In this document: positions 32,366 through 44,449 of the stretch, in pieces
Layout of the letters: every line of letters starts with the position of its first letter
Numbering within the stretch: the stretch's first letter is position 1
DNA from: Sinonovacula constricta
Taxonomy: Eukaryota > Mollusca > Bivalvia > Cardiida > Solecurtidae
Assembly (NCBI GenBank): GCA_007844125.1
Contig: CM017556.1
Span: 84,426,864 to 84,490,863, forward strand
Length of the DNA: 64,000 nucleotides
Direction of reading: 5' to 3'
Made by a program: the position numbers and the translations under genes
Notes under the pieces: generated by a model
Database searches by the model: none
Told to the model about the DNA's origin: nothing
The model's input: the letters and a program-made list of their open reading frames with translations, nothing else

Positions 32366-33276
32366 TGAAAAAGAATTATGTAACCGGTTCTTCTTCCGGT
32401 TTATATTTAATGTAACCACCCTTCCGGCGTGAATGGTAACCATATACAGGCCTCTGTAGTAGTAACAGTAATACATCAAAAATTTGCGCGTGCCTACGGT
32501 ATCAAGCGAAGCACGCCATCATTACTAAGATCGAAAGTACTTTTGTTTTACCGTCATTGAAACAGTAAACCTATCTGTATGGAACAACATGTTTCAAAAT
32601 ATTTCGAAATATGACGTGAATAAATAAATTGAAACACAGAGCCAGTCGTAATTTGTCTTCTAGGCGATTACATGTCGACAATATTATTCGTCCCCATTGT
32701 TTCGTACATATTGGCTACAATAACAAGAAGCTGTCCTGTGCAGTAACCCTGTATGTTTTCATTGATCTTGCAAGATTCAATCGACCTTCAATGGACTTTT
32801 ACGTATTATTGCTCTGACGACGTATCTACATACGGATTGTTAAATTGCAGATAAGTTTGCGCTACAAAAACATTTTCAGCCTCTTATGCACTTATAAAAG
32901 TGCATGTATAATTCATGTATATTCTTATAAGCCAATCAAATACAATAAATACATTAAACTTATATTTGATGCATAAAATGATACATGTACACGCATCTCA
33001 GCATTTTAAATAAATCCAGTTAAAAGAAAGCATAAGTGACAAGTACAGATAACTTAATTATCTCTCTTTGTATAGCAAATACTTATTGCTTGATAAAAAC
33101 AATGATGTATAAATGCACTGTTATTTGCGAGAGAAACATTTTATTACAACACTATTATGCGTATTAATAAACACACATTAATACTATTAGAAATATGTGC
33201 ATCAAGCCCATGGGTTGACACCATATCTAAGCTGTATAGATGTCAACTGCTCTACCAAATGAGTTGAACTGGTAGC
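32366..33276. other. non-coding stretch
   Basis: AT-rich. Near 33240-33270 a reverse tRNA-like CTGCTCTACCAAATGAGTTG suggests an eroded SINE head. Confidence 0.5.
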
Positions 33277-33278
33277 TA

Positions 33279-34198
33279 AAACCCCTGTCACACCAGAGTG
33301 ACATCCTTACAGCGTTCCCACAGCGTTAAAAAAAATTGAAGAACGCCGGAGTGCGCGCTGTGCAGTCGCCAGAAACGCTGTGGAAACGCTGTGTGCGCGC
33401 TGTGCAATCGCCTAGAACGCCATGCGGCGGCGTTTATTTTGAGCTAACGCCGCGGCTTGGCGTTTGCACAGCGCGCTAGACTGTGGGGTCTTCTAGAGCG
33501 CCGTGGGCGCGCAACGGGCGCGCAGCGTGCGCGCTGTGAAAACGCTGTGCAAACCCAGTACAGGGAAGCGGCGTTTGCATAATTAAGCCATATCTTCTTC
33601 CTGTGTTATGGATAATTCTGTTACAAGCCTTTGCTTCTTTTTGAGCTGGGCACTTGGGATATGGGCCATTGACGTCTGTGACTGAGGCGATTCAGCTTCC
33701 TTACTGGGTGGTGATGGGACTGGGGCGGTGTCTGATGGCGAAGACAACAATTTCAATTTTTCTTTTTCGTTTTCCACGCTTTCCGGTCATGTTTGCTCTT
33801 TGAAAGCTGGCAAGCAAGTGATGAATAAAATGTTTTTCACGAAATTCCAATGTTTTTTCTCTCAAAATCTGAAACAACTAAGCGCGCTGTGGGAACGATG
33901 TGTGTGCGCTGTGGGAACGCTGTGTGCGAGCTGTGCACACGCTGTGGGCGCGCCGTAGAAACTTCTTGATCGCTGTGAGAACGTCTAAAACGCTGTAAGG
34001 ACGTTGTGGTGGCGCTGTGTGAACGCTGTGTAAACGCCGTGAGGACGCCTTACCGACGCTGTGGAAACGCTGTTTACGCGTCATGAGGGTCAAAAATATT
34101 ATTTTGGACATATTTCGTGGCGATTCCACAGCGCGCTGACATATTTTCAAAATGCTGTACAAACGCTGTGGGATCGCCTTCTGGTGTGACAGGGGCTT
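33279..34198. mobile_element. GCTGTG-rich inverted-repeat element of about 920 bp
   Basis: Termini AAACCCCTGTCACACCAGA on the left and AAGCCCCTGTCACACCAGA read inward from the right, possibly with a TA target duplication (33277-33278 and 34199-34200). Both flanks of the interior are dense in CpG-containing CGCTGTG and GAACGCTGTG motifs, unlike the AT-rich surroundings. The centre (33560-33880) is unrelated and carries a short open frame. Confidence 0.75.
33583..33777 (-). pseudogene. unrecognised Ser/Pro/Lys-rich coding fragment inside a transposon
   Basis: A 64-codon frame: a Lys/Glu-rich start, a Pro/Ser-rich middle (SPSDTAPVPSPPSKEAESP), a basic KKKQR stretch and an acidic end ITQEEDMA. 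It occupies the central non-repetitive part of the 33279-34198 element. The composition resembles a linker before a DNA-binding (MADF or SANT-like) domain, which some Harbinger-type transposons encode in a second gene. No such domain is present here, so that link is speculative. It may be a leftover or captured exon. Confidence 0.3.
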
Positions 34199-34199
34199 T

Positions 34200-34765
34200 A
34201 CTCATAGTCTTTATTGATCCGGTAACATAGACCCAAAAATTATTAAAAGACAATTGGTAATTATTGACTTTTCACTCTATTAGTACTTTTGTGTATGTTT
34301 CAAATGTTAACATTTTTATTGCAAACTGTTCAGACTACATGTCCAAACGATTAAATTGTGCAATGTAGATATGCATGAAATGCAAATTTATAAACGAACA
34401 ACTCCACGCAGGAATATACCTCAGAGGAAAGGGGCGACACGAGGTAGCAAAACGAATGCTCCCTTGACTATGCATCATCTACTAGGCCTAGATATTTGTG
34501 ATGTCAGGCGCGGGCTATCTTCGGCGGCTCTGTACCAGGTTATGTCAAAGGTCATTGTATCATCGCAACGTCTCGGTGTAAAGATATCCCAAACGTTCGG
34601 ATATGAGTGGGATTTAGCTTCAGCGGTGTATTCTTGATGAAATAAATAACCGTGGGTTAACATTTTATTCATTACATTATTTGCATACCTTTCGTCGCTT
34701 ATAGGGTTAAACTTACACCGCTCAAAGAGCGTTTCAGCGCTGTGATTAATTACGGTGGGTTACTT
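34200..34765. other. non-coding stretch
   Basis: The 93-aa ORF at 34356-34637 and an antisense ORF overlap, with no recognisable domain. Confidence 0.45.
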
Positions 34766-34774
34766 GATTCATCC

Positions 34775-35173
34775 CAGTCGGAACTCCTCGGGTAATTCCG
34801 TCCTCGGGACAATCATTCCTCGGATGTATCTGGTGAAATGATACTTAAAGAAATCACGATTGTTTTGTTCGCCGGAAGTCGGAAGAATATGCTTAAAATG
34901 TAGTTCGCACAAAACATAAACAATGGAGTCGTTTGACAGCTGTGTTTTTGCTGCGCCGGGTAAATAAAACTTGAATGATTTCAATTTGAAGCAGCCAAAA
35001 AGTGGAGATTTACAGGCACCGTACTAAGGTGAGCTGTCATCCGAGCTGCCATCTTTGTTTTGACGTACATGTATTTCACAAAAGAAGTTCCATTTTGGGA
35101 AATGGCCGAGGTAATCCGACTACCTACGTACATCCGAGAGACGATTCGTGAATTATCCGAGGTGTTCCAATTG
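34775..35173. mobile_element. Mutator-type MITE, 9-bp TSD
   Basis: A 399-bp element related to 26437-26832 in reverse orientation. The termini are CAGTCGGAACTCCTCGGG and the inverse CCGAGGTGTTCCAATTG. Exact 9-bp duplications GATTCATCC flank it (34766-34774 and 35174-35182). The interior blocks GTTCGCCGGAAGTCGGAAGA and GCGCCGGGTAAAT are shared with the other copy. Confidence 0.93.
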
Positions 35174-35182
35174 GATTCATCC

Positions 35183-37322
35183 AAGAGTGGTCAACGCCGA
35201 GGAGTACCGATCGGTGTTCTGCAGAAATGGCCGAGTGATCAAATGTGTTGGGTGTGGTGGAACTAAAGGTCGGGTTGACCTCTTATGTCATGGCCTCTCC
35301 TGTTTTCTTTTCTCTACAACCGATTTTTTTCCCACTCCTTGACCATGTGTGTATTCTAGCTGAAGTATTAGCCAGATTATTGAGTAAGTTATAAAATATA
35401 CTTAGAACTGAAAGGATAAAATAGTTTAATCCTTCATTAACTGGTTTATTGGTGACTTGTTTTCAGACTAAAATCTGCATTTGCGCAACAGTCTGTTAAC
35501 CTTTATCTTTCAAATTCTATTTGGATTCAGCATCTTAGTATTTGGAACTGTTCGCAACATGAACTTCATTTCTACCTTACATTTTATTTTTTTTAAAAAC
35601 TGTTCCCTAGTTTCGTTTAAAAATGGGCGTAACTCTAACAATTGAAATTTCACTTTCTTACCTCCCTTTCAGGAAGGTATTTGGCATATAGTTACTAAAG
35701 AAGAAAATAGAATATGACTGCAACATGCTAATAAAATTGTAACTTATTAATTGAGATAAGAATGACTAACTGTGCTGCAGAGACATTTAAAAAAAGAAAA
35801 TTATAATAAAATTAAAAATATTTCTTGCATGAAGTATGTGAAAATACCGACCTGCAAGGAAGATAAGTAACGAATTTCTTTCATTTCGAAAATATGGAAT
35901 ATATGTGACGAAGCTCAGAAGTTTTCAGTAAAAAAGAGTATGTAAACGACTGTATAAAATTTTGCATAGAAAACAATTTAAAAGTTTGATATAGATAATA
36001 AATTGATCGCAAGAACTATTTTGATTTTTTTTGTCAATTTTTGCCTGCGTTGTCACGATGTAAGAGTGGAACACACACTCACCTTCCGCGGTCACTGTTG
36101 GAAAAATAAGTACAAAATATATCAATAAATTTATAAACTCAATGCCCTATTGTGGGTCGCAATTAAACGTTGCAAATCAGGGTGATTAAGTTCGCGCCGT
36201 TTATGAAACTGACCCAGTGCAAGTAGGAATTCGTTCGATCGTATTTGTGTTTATCAGTCAGTACGGCATTGTTGATCCTAATTCACTAATCCAACGTATT
36301 TATATATCTTACAGACCTAGGCTAATAACCCTCTGGTACTGGATAACTCTGTGAGTTCCTGAGGATTATCAGAGCTCCCGTTGGATTATTGGAAAGGTTT
36401 CGAATAATCCATAATCCCATGACTTTGGTACCTTACCCTACACCAAAACGACGGAATTTGGTCTATATACAAAGTGTTCATTATTGTGTTCAGTACTTGT
36501 GTATTTGTTTTGCTAGATGTCATCAACGTTAAGCATTGTTTACTTATCATGGCAATCAAAAGGACAATACATGCTAACAATTTTAGTCATGCGCAATCCT
36601 ACATTCTTCCATTGGATGGCACCGAGGCATAATTGTGTATTCATGTAGGATGAACGAGAAGCGCTTACGTTTGGATAACTTGTAACAGTATGAGGGTATA
36701 TTTATTAATGTCAACCTCTTCTTTACGTGAGTGTTACTCGGTGGCTGAAAAAGGAATACTAGTCGCGAGGTTCCTGTGCTTTAAAAATATAATTCCTATC
36801 GTGATTCTTTAGTGACAACTTTTTTGATCTTCACTATAGAAGATGTAATTAAATCTGTTGAGTGCTATTTATTTCCAATCCTATAAATTATGCAAGACGA
36901 TTGAACCATTTGAAAACTGTGCAGTTTTCATGGTCAATTATTATGATTGTGATGTAATTAGATGTTTAATGTGTTAAGAGCTATGGACTAGCGATAAAAA
37001 TCGCAATGTTCGAACCAACAGTTTCTTACTTTCCTAGTATGAGCAGAGTTACCCACGAGTTATTGGTATGTAACTAGCATATATCTAAGACTTCCTTAGC
37101 AAGTTCTCGAGATAGTGTTTCTGACTACGTTTTACCTCGCGTTCAAATTGTAAAAAATATGTGTCAAACATTGAACTATAATTAAATCAGATATTTGAAT
37201 AAAGTTTTACAATGTTTGTGTGTACAGTATACATAAATTCAAATAATTTCTCTTGTGGAATTAAGTGTCAACCATTCTCTAAACAAGGAGTGAAGACTTG
37301 AAAATTGAGATATCACATATCT
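35183..37322. other. long stretch without a supported gene
   Basis: AT-rich. No recognised repeat, except that at 36083-36094 the minus strand has a 12-nt segment bracketed by strong splice-like signals (see findings). Confidence 0.5.
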
Positions 37323-37452
37323 GAGTACCCAATAAGAACCCTGAGGACGGCATGATGTTGCTGGTCGAGTATCGAACATCTTGTATAGCCCAGTACCGAC
37401 CTCCATCCAGTATGGTGGCCAAGGGGTGCAATAAATCCAGACTGACCACGGC
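37323..37452 (+). CDS. candidate exon, product unknown
   Basis: A GC-richer island with a plus-strand frame open from 37323. It contains ATGATG at about 37351, then MMLLVEYRTSCIAQYRPPSS and a basic end TTAERRK, directly followed by a donor-like AAG|GTACGA at 37453. It would be a 5' coding exon if translated from one of those ATGs. The opposite strand is also open across the same interval (69 codons, 37279-37488), so strand and reality are uncertain. A CRE-like TGACGTCA lies downstream at about 37490. No family is recognised. Confidence 0.25.
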
Positions 37453-37871
37453 GGAGAGGAGAAAGGTACGATGCACGGCTTTGTTCATTTGACGTCATCG
37501 TGGATATGTCATTTATTGATTAATGATTTATGTGATGATGATGCAACAGGTTTAGGATGCAGAATAAATGTTGTTTTTATTATCTCCAATTAGACATGTT
37601 ATTATCAATTAACAGGATACGTTTTCTCAAAATAAATAACTAGAAACTTTATCATCGAAGTGCGCTCTGACTTTTAAAATTGGTTTCATGTTGTTTTTTA
37701 TCATTCTTTGCTGTCACAATGAAGCAGTTATGATTACAGGTGCACAATGTTTGATTGTTGCCAAATGTTGAGTCATTTAGTATGTGAAACAACGACCTGC
37801 CCATGTCGTGGGAATCATGGACATTGGGAAGCATACTCAAACAGAGGCAAAGACAGAACAATATCGAATCA

Positions 37872-37872
<1 letters not shown>

Positions 37873-37918
<46 letters not shown>

Positions 37919-38133
37919 AATGATAATGATGATGCAGATGAATGATTGTTGTTGTTGTTGTTGCTATTATTATTATTATTATTATCATTAGTAGTAGTTG
38001 TAGTAGTAGTAGTAGTAGCAGTAGCAGGAGCAGGAGCAGTAGCAGTAGCAGTAGCAGTAGCAGCAGGAGCAGGAGCAGGAGCAGGAGCAGTAGGAGTAGG
38101 AGTAGGAGTAGTAGTAGTAGTATAATTATTACT
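37873..38133. repeat. compound trinucleotide microsatellite
   Basis: Successive blocks of (GAT)n, (TTG)n, (TTA)n, (GTA)n, mixed (GTAGCA)n and (GGAGCA)n, then (GTAGGA)n, almost uninterrupted for about 260 bp. The ORFs across it are artefacts. Confidence 0.96.
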
Positions 38134-38619
38134 TGTGTTATTTACATAATTAATATTAATATCTTTATTAAAATCCGTATAGTTGAATCTTTTAAAGTAG
38201 AACTAATCCATAACTTGTAGTCTTGGAAATAAAACATACAAATTGCCGCAGTTGTGTTTGCAGGATTAAAAAAAACAACACATTTCATTAGCATGCATAT
38301 TTTTTGTAAGGTAAAAAGCTCAACATGCGTCGCTCATAACATACAAAGCACGAGGCCAACACAACTGTTGCAGAAGAACATCAGAATGATTGTTGATGAT
38401 TAATAACATCGATAATCGTGATCGGCATTGTTCCGATCTGAAACATTTACGGAACAGCAATTGGTAATTAGGATTTTTCGGTTGGACCTGTACAAGTGAT
38501 TACGTCTATCAAAGGCGAAATAGTCCCTACACGTGTATGTCTTAGGCTCTTTTACCTTGCTAAATACCAGACCCAAGATCTTTGAAGAAATGAAGTAGAG
38601 CGAGTTCTGTAATAATTAA
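38134..38619. other. non-coding stretch
   Basis: Nothing recognised. Confidence 0.5.
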
Positions 38620-38715
38620 TAACTTCTTAGCCCCTGACCGCACGGGTTCGAGTCCCGGTCTTGGTGATACATTTTTATGTGGGGAGGTCTTCCAGCTTGC
38701 CCGCGGTACCTCGGT
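38620..38715 (+). mobile_element. SINE family F1 fragment
   Basis: A B-box-like GGGTTCGAGTCCC, then GAGGTCTTCCAGCTTGCCC and GCGGT. The A box and 3' end are lost. Confidence 0.65.
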
Positions 38716-38764
38716 TGGTTATGTACTTATACATACACAACATATAAACATCAATACATAATTA

Positions 38765-38765
38765 T

Positions 38766-38821
<56 letters not shown>

Positions 38822-38833
38822 GCACGCACACAC

Positions 38834-38866
<33 letters not shown>

Positions 38867-38880
38867 GACACACACACACA
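38765..38880. repeat. (CA)n microsatellite
   Basis: About 115 bp of CA/ACAC interrupted by CGCACGCA and ATACACATA motifs. Confidence 0.97.
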
Positions 38881-39033
38881 TGCGGACCTCCTGACCCTGT
38901 TGTCTGGCTCCAATGCTGCTGCCAGGCGATTGGCTAAGATAAAACGAGTGTAAAATAAGCATATTTCGTGACATACAGTATGATATGTACATATAGACTC
39001 TTATATAGGTTACCATTATTCAAGAATACAATA

Positions 39034-39300
39034 ACCAGTCCAGGTACGGGAGGTCCCAGGTTCAATGAGGCGCCGAGACGTACCACAGTCGTTTAACTGG
39101 TAGTCGTATAGCTCCCTTGCTAAGGCTCAAGCAAACATAATGGTTGTTCTACGACTGAATGGCCCGGTGTCAGGATAATGTGACTGGGTGTGGTATCATG
39201 CCAGGTGTTCGCGGCATGTTATACTTTATGAAGGTAGCACTATATCTGCTTCAAAATACTGTTGGTGGGACGATGAACCCAATAAACAAACAAACAATTA
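39034..39300 (+). mobile_element. SINE family F3 copy, 5'-truncated
   Basis: B-box-like AGGTCCCAGGTTCAATGAGG, then the F3 body (TATAGCTCCCTTGCTAAGGC, CGGTGTCAGGATAATGTGAC, GGTATCATGCCAGGTGTTCG) and a CAATAAACAAACAAAC tail. Confidence 0.8.
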
Positions 39301-40828
39301 CAGTAGGGAAGTTGAAGAATGTATTCACAGAAAAAATAAGGAGAGGTTGCAAAGAGTTTTTCTTATGATTTCTAACCTTTTTAACGATCATTGTAACATT
39401 TTGCAAGTATTCGACCTGTATATCTATATATCTACTTTTTTCTACATGCATAGGCCCTACACCAAGTCGTAAAACGACCTGGGTGATCAAGGGTTCTGTT
39501 CTGTTCCTGACGACGATCATCGTTGTCAGTGTTTTGTAGAATGTTAAAATGGTAGTGAAACGTCGAATGAAAAGGGGAATTGTCAATTTTGTTCTGTAAT
39601 AACCCCTTGAATTATAATTACTCCACCGTGTAATGTGTACCACAGTGCCTTTGTTGGGAATAATCGAGGATTATTAACCAACTGTCGGTGAGTAGACGAG
39701 ATCCATAATCCAACATAGGAGGGTTATCAAGCCCGCTTTCTTTAACATACCAAGGGAAACCTTTCATGTCTTCCAAGGCCGGTAAGATTCAAATGTGCAC
39801 AGGAAGTAGGACCCCTGACATAAAGTTTCCATGTGATGTCATCGACACTGATAAGACAGTTTAAGGCAGCCATCTTTGTGGGAAGAAGCTAATGCAGGCC
39901 GAAATCGGGAAATATGCGCTGTTTTAAACTCACCACTGTGTTTTTATTTTTCAGTCTCTTTACTGAATTTGATATCAAATTTAACAGCTTTTATAAAGTA
40001 TTTTAAATATCAAAACAATATTTTGATAGTTTAAAGGGTTAAACAAATACAACCGAAAATGATACACTGTTTATTTTGTTTTAAGTATGAGCATTTTATT
40101 TATTTCTGTGTATTAATTCTGTGTGTATTTATCAATTGTAAAAATATTAAAATCTAAAAATATGAATTTCAAGAGCTTTTCAATGGTGTATAGCTTTTAA
40201 TTTTCGGACCACAAATAAAGAGATAACAAGAAAATAAAATTTACCCTTCTATACAATTCATATGAAAATCCATTGAAGTTACTATCAAAGATGGCTGCCA
40301 AGATAAGGGGTTTTCATTGATGTGGAAACTATCTTTTGGATATTTTAAAGAAAATTCCTTTCTTTTATGACTGTATAGGCAATTCTGAAGCTAATTTAAA
40401 AAGATTTGGTGTAAACTAAAGCTGAAACATTGTCAAATTGTGAAAATGCGAATTATGTGCACTCCTCAGCTCAATTATGCACTGATCCATTTAGATCAAA
40501 ACTGATAATTTCACTGAAAACGTTCGGGATCACTATGCAAAAATATGGTGCTTGTTTATTTTTAGGGTGGATAACCGCTGATAACAAACTTATTTTGTCC
40601 TTCTAATAGGCCTTGATAATCATGCGAATGCCTCCGTATGTTTAAAACATGCGTAAATTCCAAAACTAGATCTAAAACTAGCAACTGTTTTGGTAGGATG
40701 AGTGATTGAAAGTCATAAAACGGATTCGTAACAAAATTGAAGGCAACACTTTATTGTGCATTTGTCGCAAGTGAACTACGATTTGACACTAATGGCAAGT
40801 TGATAATTTGCGAATCAATCAGACATCG
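39301..40828. other. non-coding stretch
   Basis: The 130-aa minus-strand ORF (39251-39643) starts outside and ends inside the SINE F3 tail, and has no recognisable domain. It is not called. Confidence 0.5.
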
Positions 40829-40923
40829 ACAAACAACAACAACAACAAGAAACAACAAAAACATACAAAAACACAAACAACAAACAACAACAAACAAGCA
40901 CACACAAAGCACAGACACACAAA
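40829..40923. repeat. (AAC)n / (CA)n-rich tract
   Basis: CAACAACAACAACAAG followed by imperfect AAC and ACAC repeats. Confidence 0.9.
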
Positions 40924-41978
40924 ACTAGTGTCGCCAAATTCATTGTGTTTTGAGGATTAAATCATTTTGAATTAACTTTTATCTATGTGTCCGAAGAACG
41001 TCTATTCGGAAGAACGTCGATTGATCTTGTTTTCTGTTTCAATGGAATCATGACATAGTGCATGATAAAAATGAGAGAGTTGTCAACCAACGTATATTTT
41101 TCGCATGTTGCTTTTTGCGTCAACCGCTTTCTTTAACGATGCCCATTGCTTTCAGGCTACGCGAACGAAAAGGCACACATCTAATATTATTAGTTTTTGC
41201 AATGATATTAAACCATTTCTGTTCATATAAATTTAATTGAACTTTTATTATTTACCAATTATGTAGGCCTAGATACCATCATACACTGTTGATGATGTAT
41301 TATGACAACAGCGATCTACCTTAAGGTAGATATTACGGTGTAAAGGTGGTAAAGCGCCATAAATGTTCAAGACAATGATTTCAAAAGGCGTCTTTTGTGC
41401 CGAACTACAGGCGTAAAATATTCGATCTTTGGTGTATTGTGTCAGACTATTAGTAAACAATGGAGCCACAGTGTACCTACCGTACTGTGTCAGCGTACCT
41501 ATCTCTCTGTTAGAAACTGTGTATGTGCAAATACGGTAATCATTCAGCGACACGGAAACTTTACACAAGATTATCTATCCAAATATTAGAAGATTGAATT
41601 CGCTCTCCGGAGGTGTTGTGGCGTTATAGTCGATAATTTAATAAACAAACTAGCCTTATTAATAATATGTTAATAATGTAATTTGCAAATTAGGAATATA
41701 CTTGTGTCGGAAATATGGTCGGAAAATATGTCTTGTTGTTAATTGGTCAGGATAAATAGAAAGTTTTAATCTGTGTAGGTTGATAAACGGAAGGATTTTT
41801 AAGACTCCGCAAAAGGGGATTGGAGGATTAATTTAGTACAACACACTGGAGTGTTGTTGTTTAATCCAAATATGGAGTTGTGTATTGTTTATTAATAAAA
41901 CAGAGATTTTTATGCAGTGACTGGCCCAATTTCCTAGTGACTTGTGTGGATTTTAACGATATTATAAAATATACAATT
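40924..41978. other. non-coding stretch
   Basis: No supported gene; nearby ORFs have no recognisable features. Confidence 0.5.
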
Positions 41979-42032
41979 ATGAAGATTCCCCAAACTGAAC
42001 TCACTGCGAGACGCTTTGATTACCACAGAAAG
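41979..42032 (+). CDS. candidate short first coding exon, product unknown
   Basis: ATG followed by 17 codons (MKIPQTELTARRFDYHRK), ending exactly at a strong donor, AAAG|GTACGT. It is phase 0. No partner exon or family is recognised, so this rests on the donor and the composition only. Confidence 0.2.
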
Positions 42033-42985
42033 GTACGTTACCGTTTCACTTTTAAATCTATTACCGACAGATTTGCTTAAATTGCCAATAAAGCAGTTGA
42101 TTAGAATGGGGATGGGATTTCAGTTTGATGTTGTTAAGACAGGCATGTAGTTAATAACAATAAAATGACAGATTTGAACTAAAATGCTTGTTGGAGAACA
42201 ATTTCTTATATATTGCACTTGTGATATGATTACTAACCCCTGTAAAGTTGAGTTACAAATTTAAAACATTACATATATTTATGCGCGCACTATTTTACAC
42301 AATAAATGGACAACCAATACACATCGTACATGTGAGTCACAACTCTTTCGTATGCATACAATTTGCACGCATTATGCACACATATTCAACGTATTGTCTT
42401 TCATTTTTCTAGCACACTTTATTTCTACTTACTGTTCACTGGTTCATTCAAGGTTCAGCACATTCTTTTACATTATGTCTGGTAATTTTTCCAGATATTT
42501 GTTTTAAATATCGTTGTTTGTGTTTAACAATCATTAAAAATGAACCGAATTTATTTATTGTACTAAACCCAGGTATTCTACATAAACAACTTCATTTTCT
42601 TCAGTTGCTACAGAATAAAATCAATACAGTGTTTGGACTATATTTAGGACATTCGGTCCTTTTGTTGTTCTTTGAAAAAAATCTACCTGACGAGCACTAT
42701 CCATTCGAAAACCAATATTGACATATCATCAAAGGCATTGTTTTCCCATTTTGAAGGTTGTTTTGGAGTGTGTTCAAGTGTATGTCATTATATACCACAT
42801 ATCAGTTTCATTCAAGTTTATCTTTGCACTTGGGCCTACTTGATAACGGTACGCCGTTCAGTATGTTGCCAACCTGCCCTACATCTACTTTTAGTCGCCA
42901 TCTTGTAACCCTTGGGCTCCGTGCGGCGCGGGTACGAGCCCCGAGTCGGGGCGAAAGCTTGCACGGTAGGGGGTTAACAGGGCGG
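42033..42985. other. non-coding stretch
   Basis: A tRNA B-box-like GCGGGTACGAGCCCCGAGTC near 42915-42945 may be an eroded SINE head. Otherwise nothing is recognised. Confidence 0.45.
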
Positions 42986-42989
42986 TTAA

Positions 42990-43436
42990 AGTTGGTGTCC
43001 GTTTTTCTTCTCAACCCAAATGCATTATTGTTTTCACATGATAAAATGTGCGATTTTTCTTTCTATTATGTCCTACATCTATCTGAAAAGTGAAGCATAA
43101 TGTCTTTCTCGTCATTACAAATATGTATTTCCTTAAAATTACCACGTGACTATTTATGTTGGAGATCACATTATAACATCATCCGGGTATTCTGCTCTGG
43201 CGTCGAAATCTATTTTAAGTAGAAATAACCATCGTAATTTTAATAGATTTTTGAAGAATAAATATTTAGAAAGAGATTTTTTACGATTTGTACTGACTAA
43301 CAATTGATATAGAGTTCAAAATCCTCTTTACTTACGCTAAACTATGCGTTTATGTAGAAATTATGTCGATATTTACACAGAAAGTGTTATACATTGTTAT
43401 GATATATCGTTTATATTATACTGTCGTACACCACCT
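42990..43436 (-). mobile_element. TTAA-type MITE copy (reverse)
   Basis: The left TTAA is at 42986-42989 and the right site is eroded to ATAA. The termini are AGTTGGTGTCCG and CTGTCGTACACCACCT. The core with CATCCGGGTATTCTGCTCTG and GCGTCGAAATCTATTTTAAG is present. Confidence 0.85.
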
Positions 43437-44449
43437 ATAATATTAGAATTTCATGTATAGTAACATTTGAAAATTAACGTGAAGCGTAATTTTGTTATGT
43501 CATGGAAGATATGACAAGTACCAAATTAGTGGTTTGGAATATATTAATCCCTTTGCTGGTAATAACTTTAGAGGGTAATCTATCTATGCTACTAAGTTGA
43601 AAGGTGTTTCCAGCAAGCAAAGTGTAGAATAAAACAAACTGCCTTGCATTAGGCAGCTTTACCATGCAGTTCTTTTCTAGTGACATTTGGTGAACTTCAC
43701 TTTAACAACATATCGATAGATAGCTTAGCATTTTTTTCAGTTTGCTTCTTGGAGTACAGAGAACTAGTTGACACAATCACACCTTCATTTGTGCGTTTCT
43801 TGTCCCGGCAGCTATAGTTAAGAAGGCTGTGGAGAAAGCCATCAACTGTCTTGTGAATGATACTGTCTGGCACTTATTCTGGTGATAGATGAATTTATTC
43901 TGTTTTCTTTACATTACAAACATTTATAAACATGATTAAAACATGCACGTTGACATTTTGGAGTCACGAGGTTAAACCCAATCCATTTAGTCAGCGTCTG
44001 CGGTCTACTGGCTATGGCGTTGGACTCAAGGTTCGAATCCTAGAACATCCATACTAACCCATGTAATTTCCCCATCAGCTTAGAGTAAAACGTTCATACG
44101 ATTGACCCTTTTGATACATATTTTATTATGCCCTTCTATATGAACGTTTTACTCTCTTTCCTGACATAGCCGAGGACTTTCTCCTTGTATGCACAAAAAT
44201 GTACAATAAGGAGAATGGTTTAGGGGCGGTCGGGCCTCGGGCGTCCAGACATGATTAGAAGGTACATAGGCACACCCTTACCATTACTGAAAAAGGATAT
44301 GGGTATAGGCATACCCCTTCCAACCACAATTTTGTTGCACTAATTGGAAGATGTCAACCTAAAACAAATAAAGTACGTATATCCTGTCGAAACGAAGTAC
44401 ATTGTATAAGTGATAACATGAGCAATGTATGGCTGTTAAATGTAACAAA
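43437..44449. other. non-coding stretch
   Basis: Around 43740-43890 a plus-strand frame of about 38 codons contains VKKAVEKAINCLVND but is closed by stops on both sides. At 43995-44045 a tRNA-like GGTCTACTGGCTATGGCGTT and a B-box-like AAGGTTCGAATCC suggest an eroded SINE head. Confidence 0.45.

Noticed and set aside
39251..39643. A 130-aa minus-strand protein
   Set aside because: Its C-terminal part is the reverse of a SINE F3 tail and the rest shows no domain.
43740..43890. A coding fragment with VKKAVEKAINCLVND
   Set aside because: Only about 38 codons between stops, with no convincing donor and no recognisable family.
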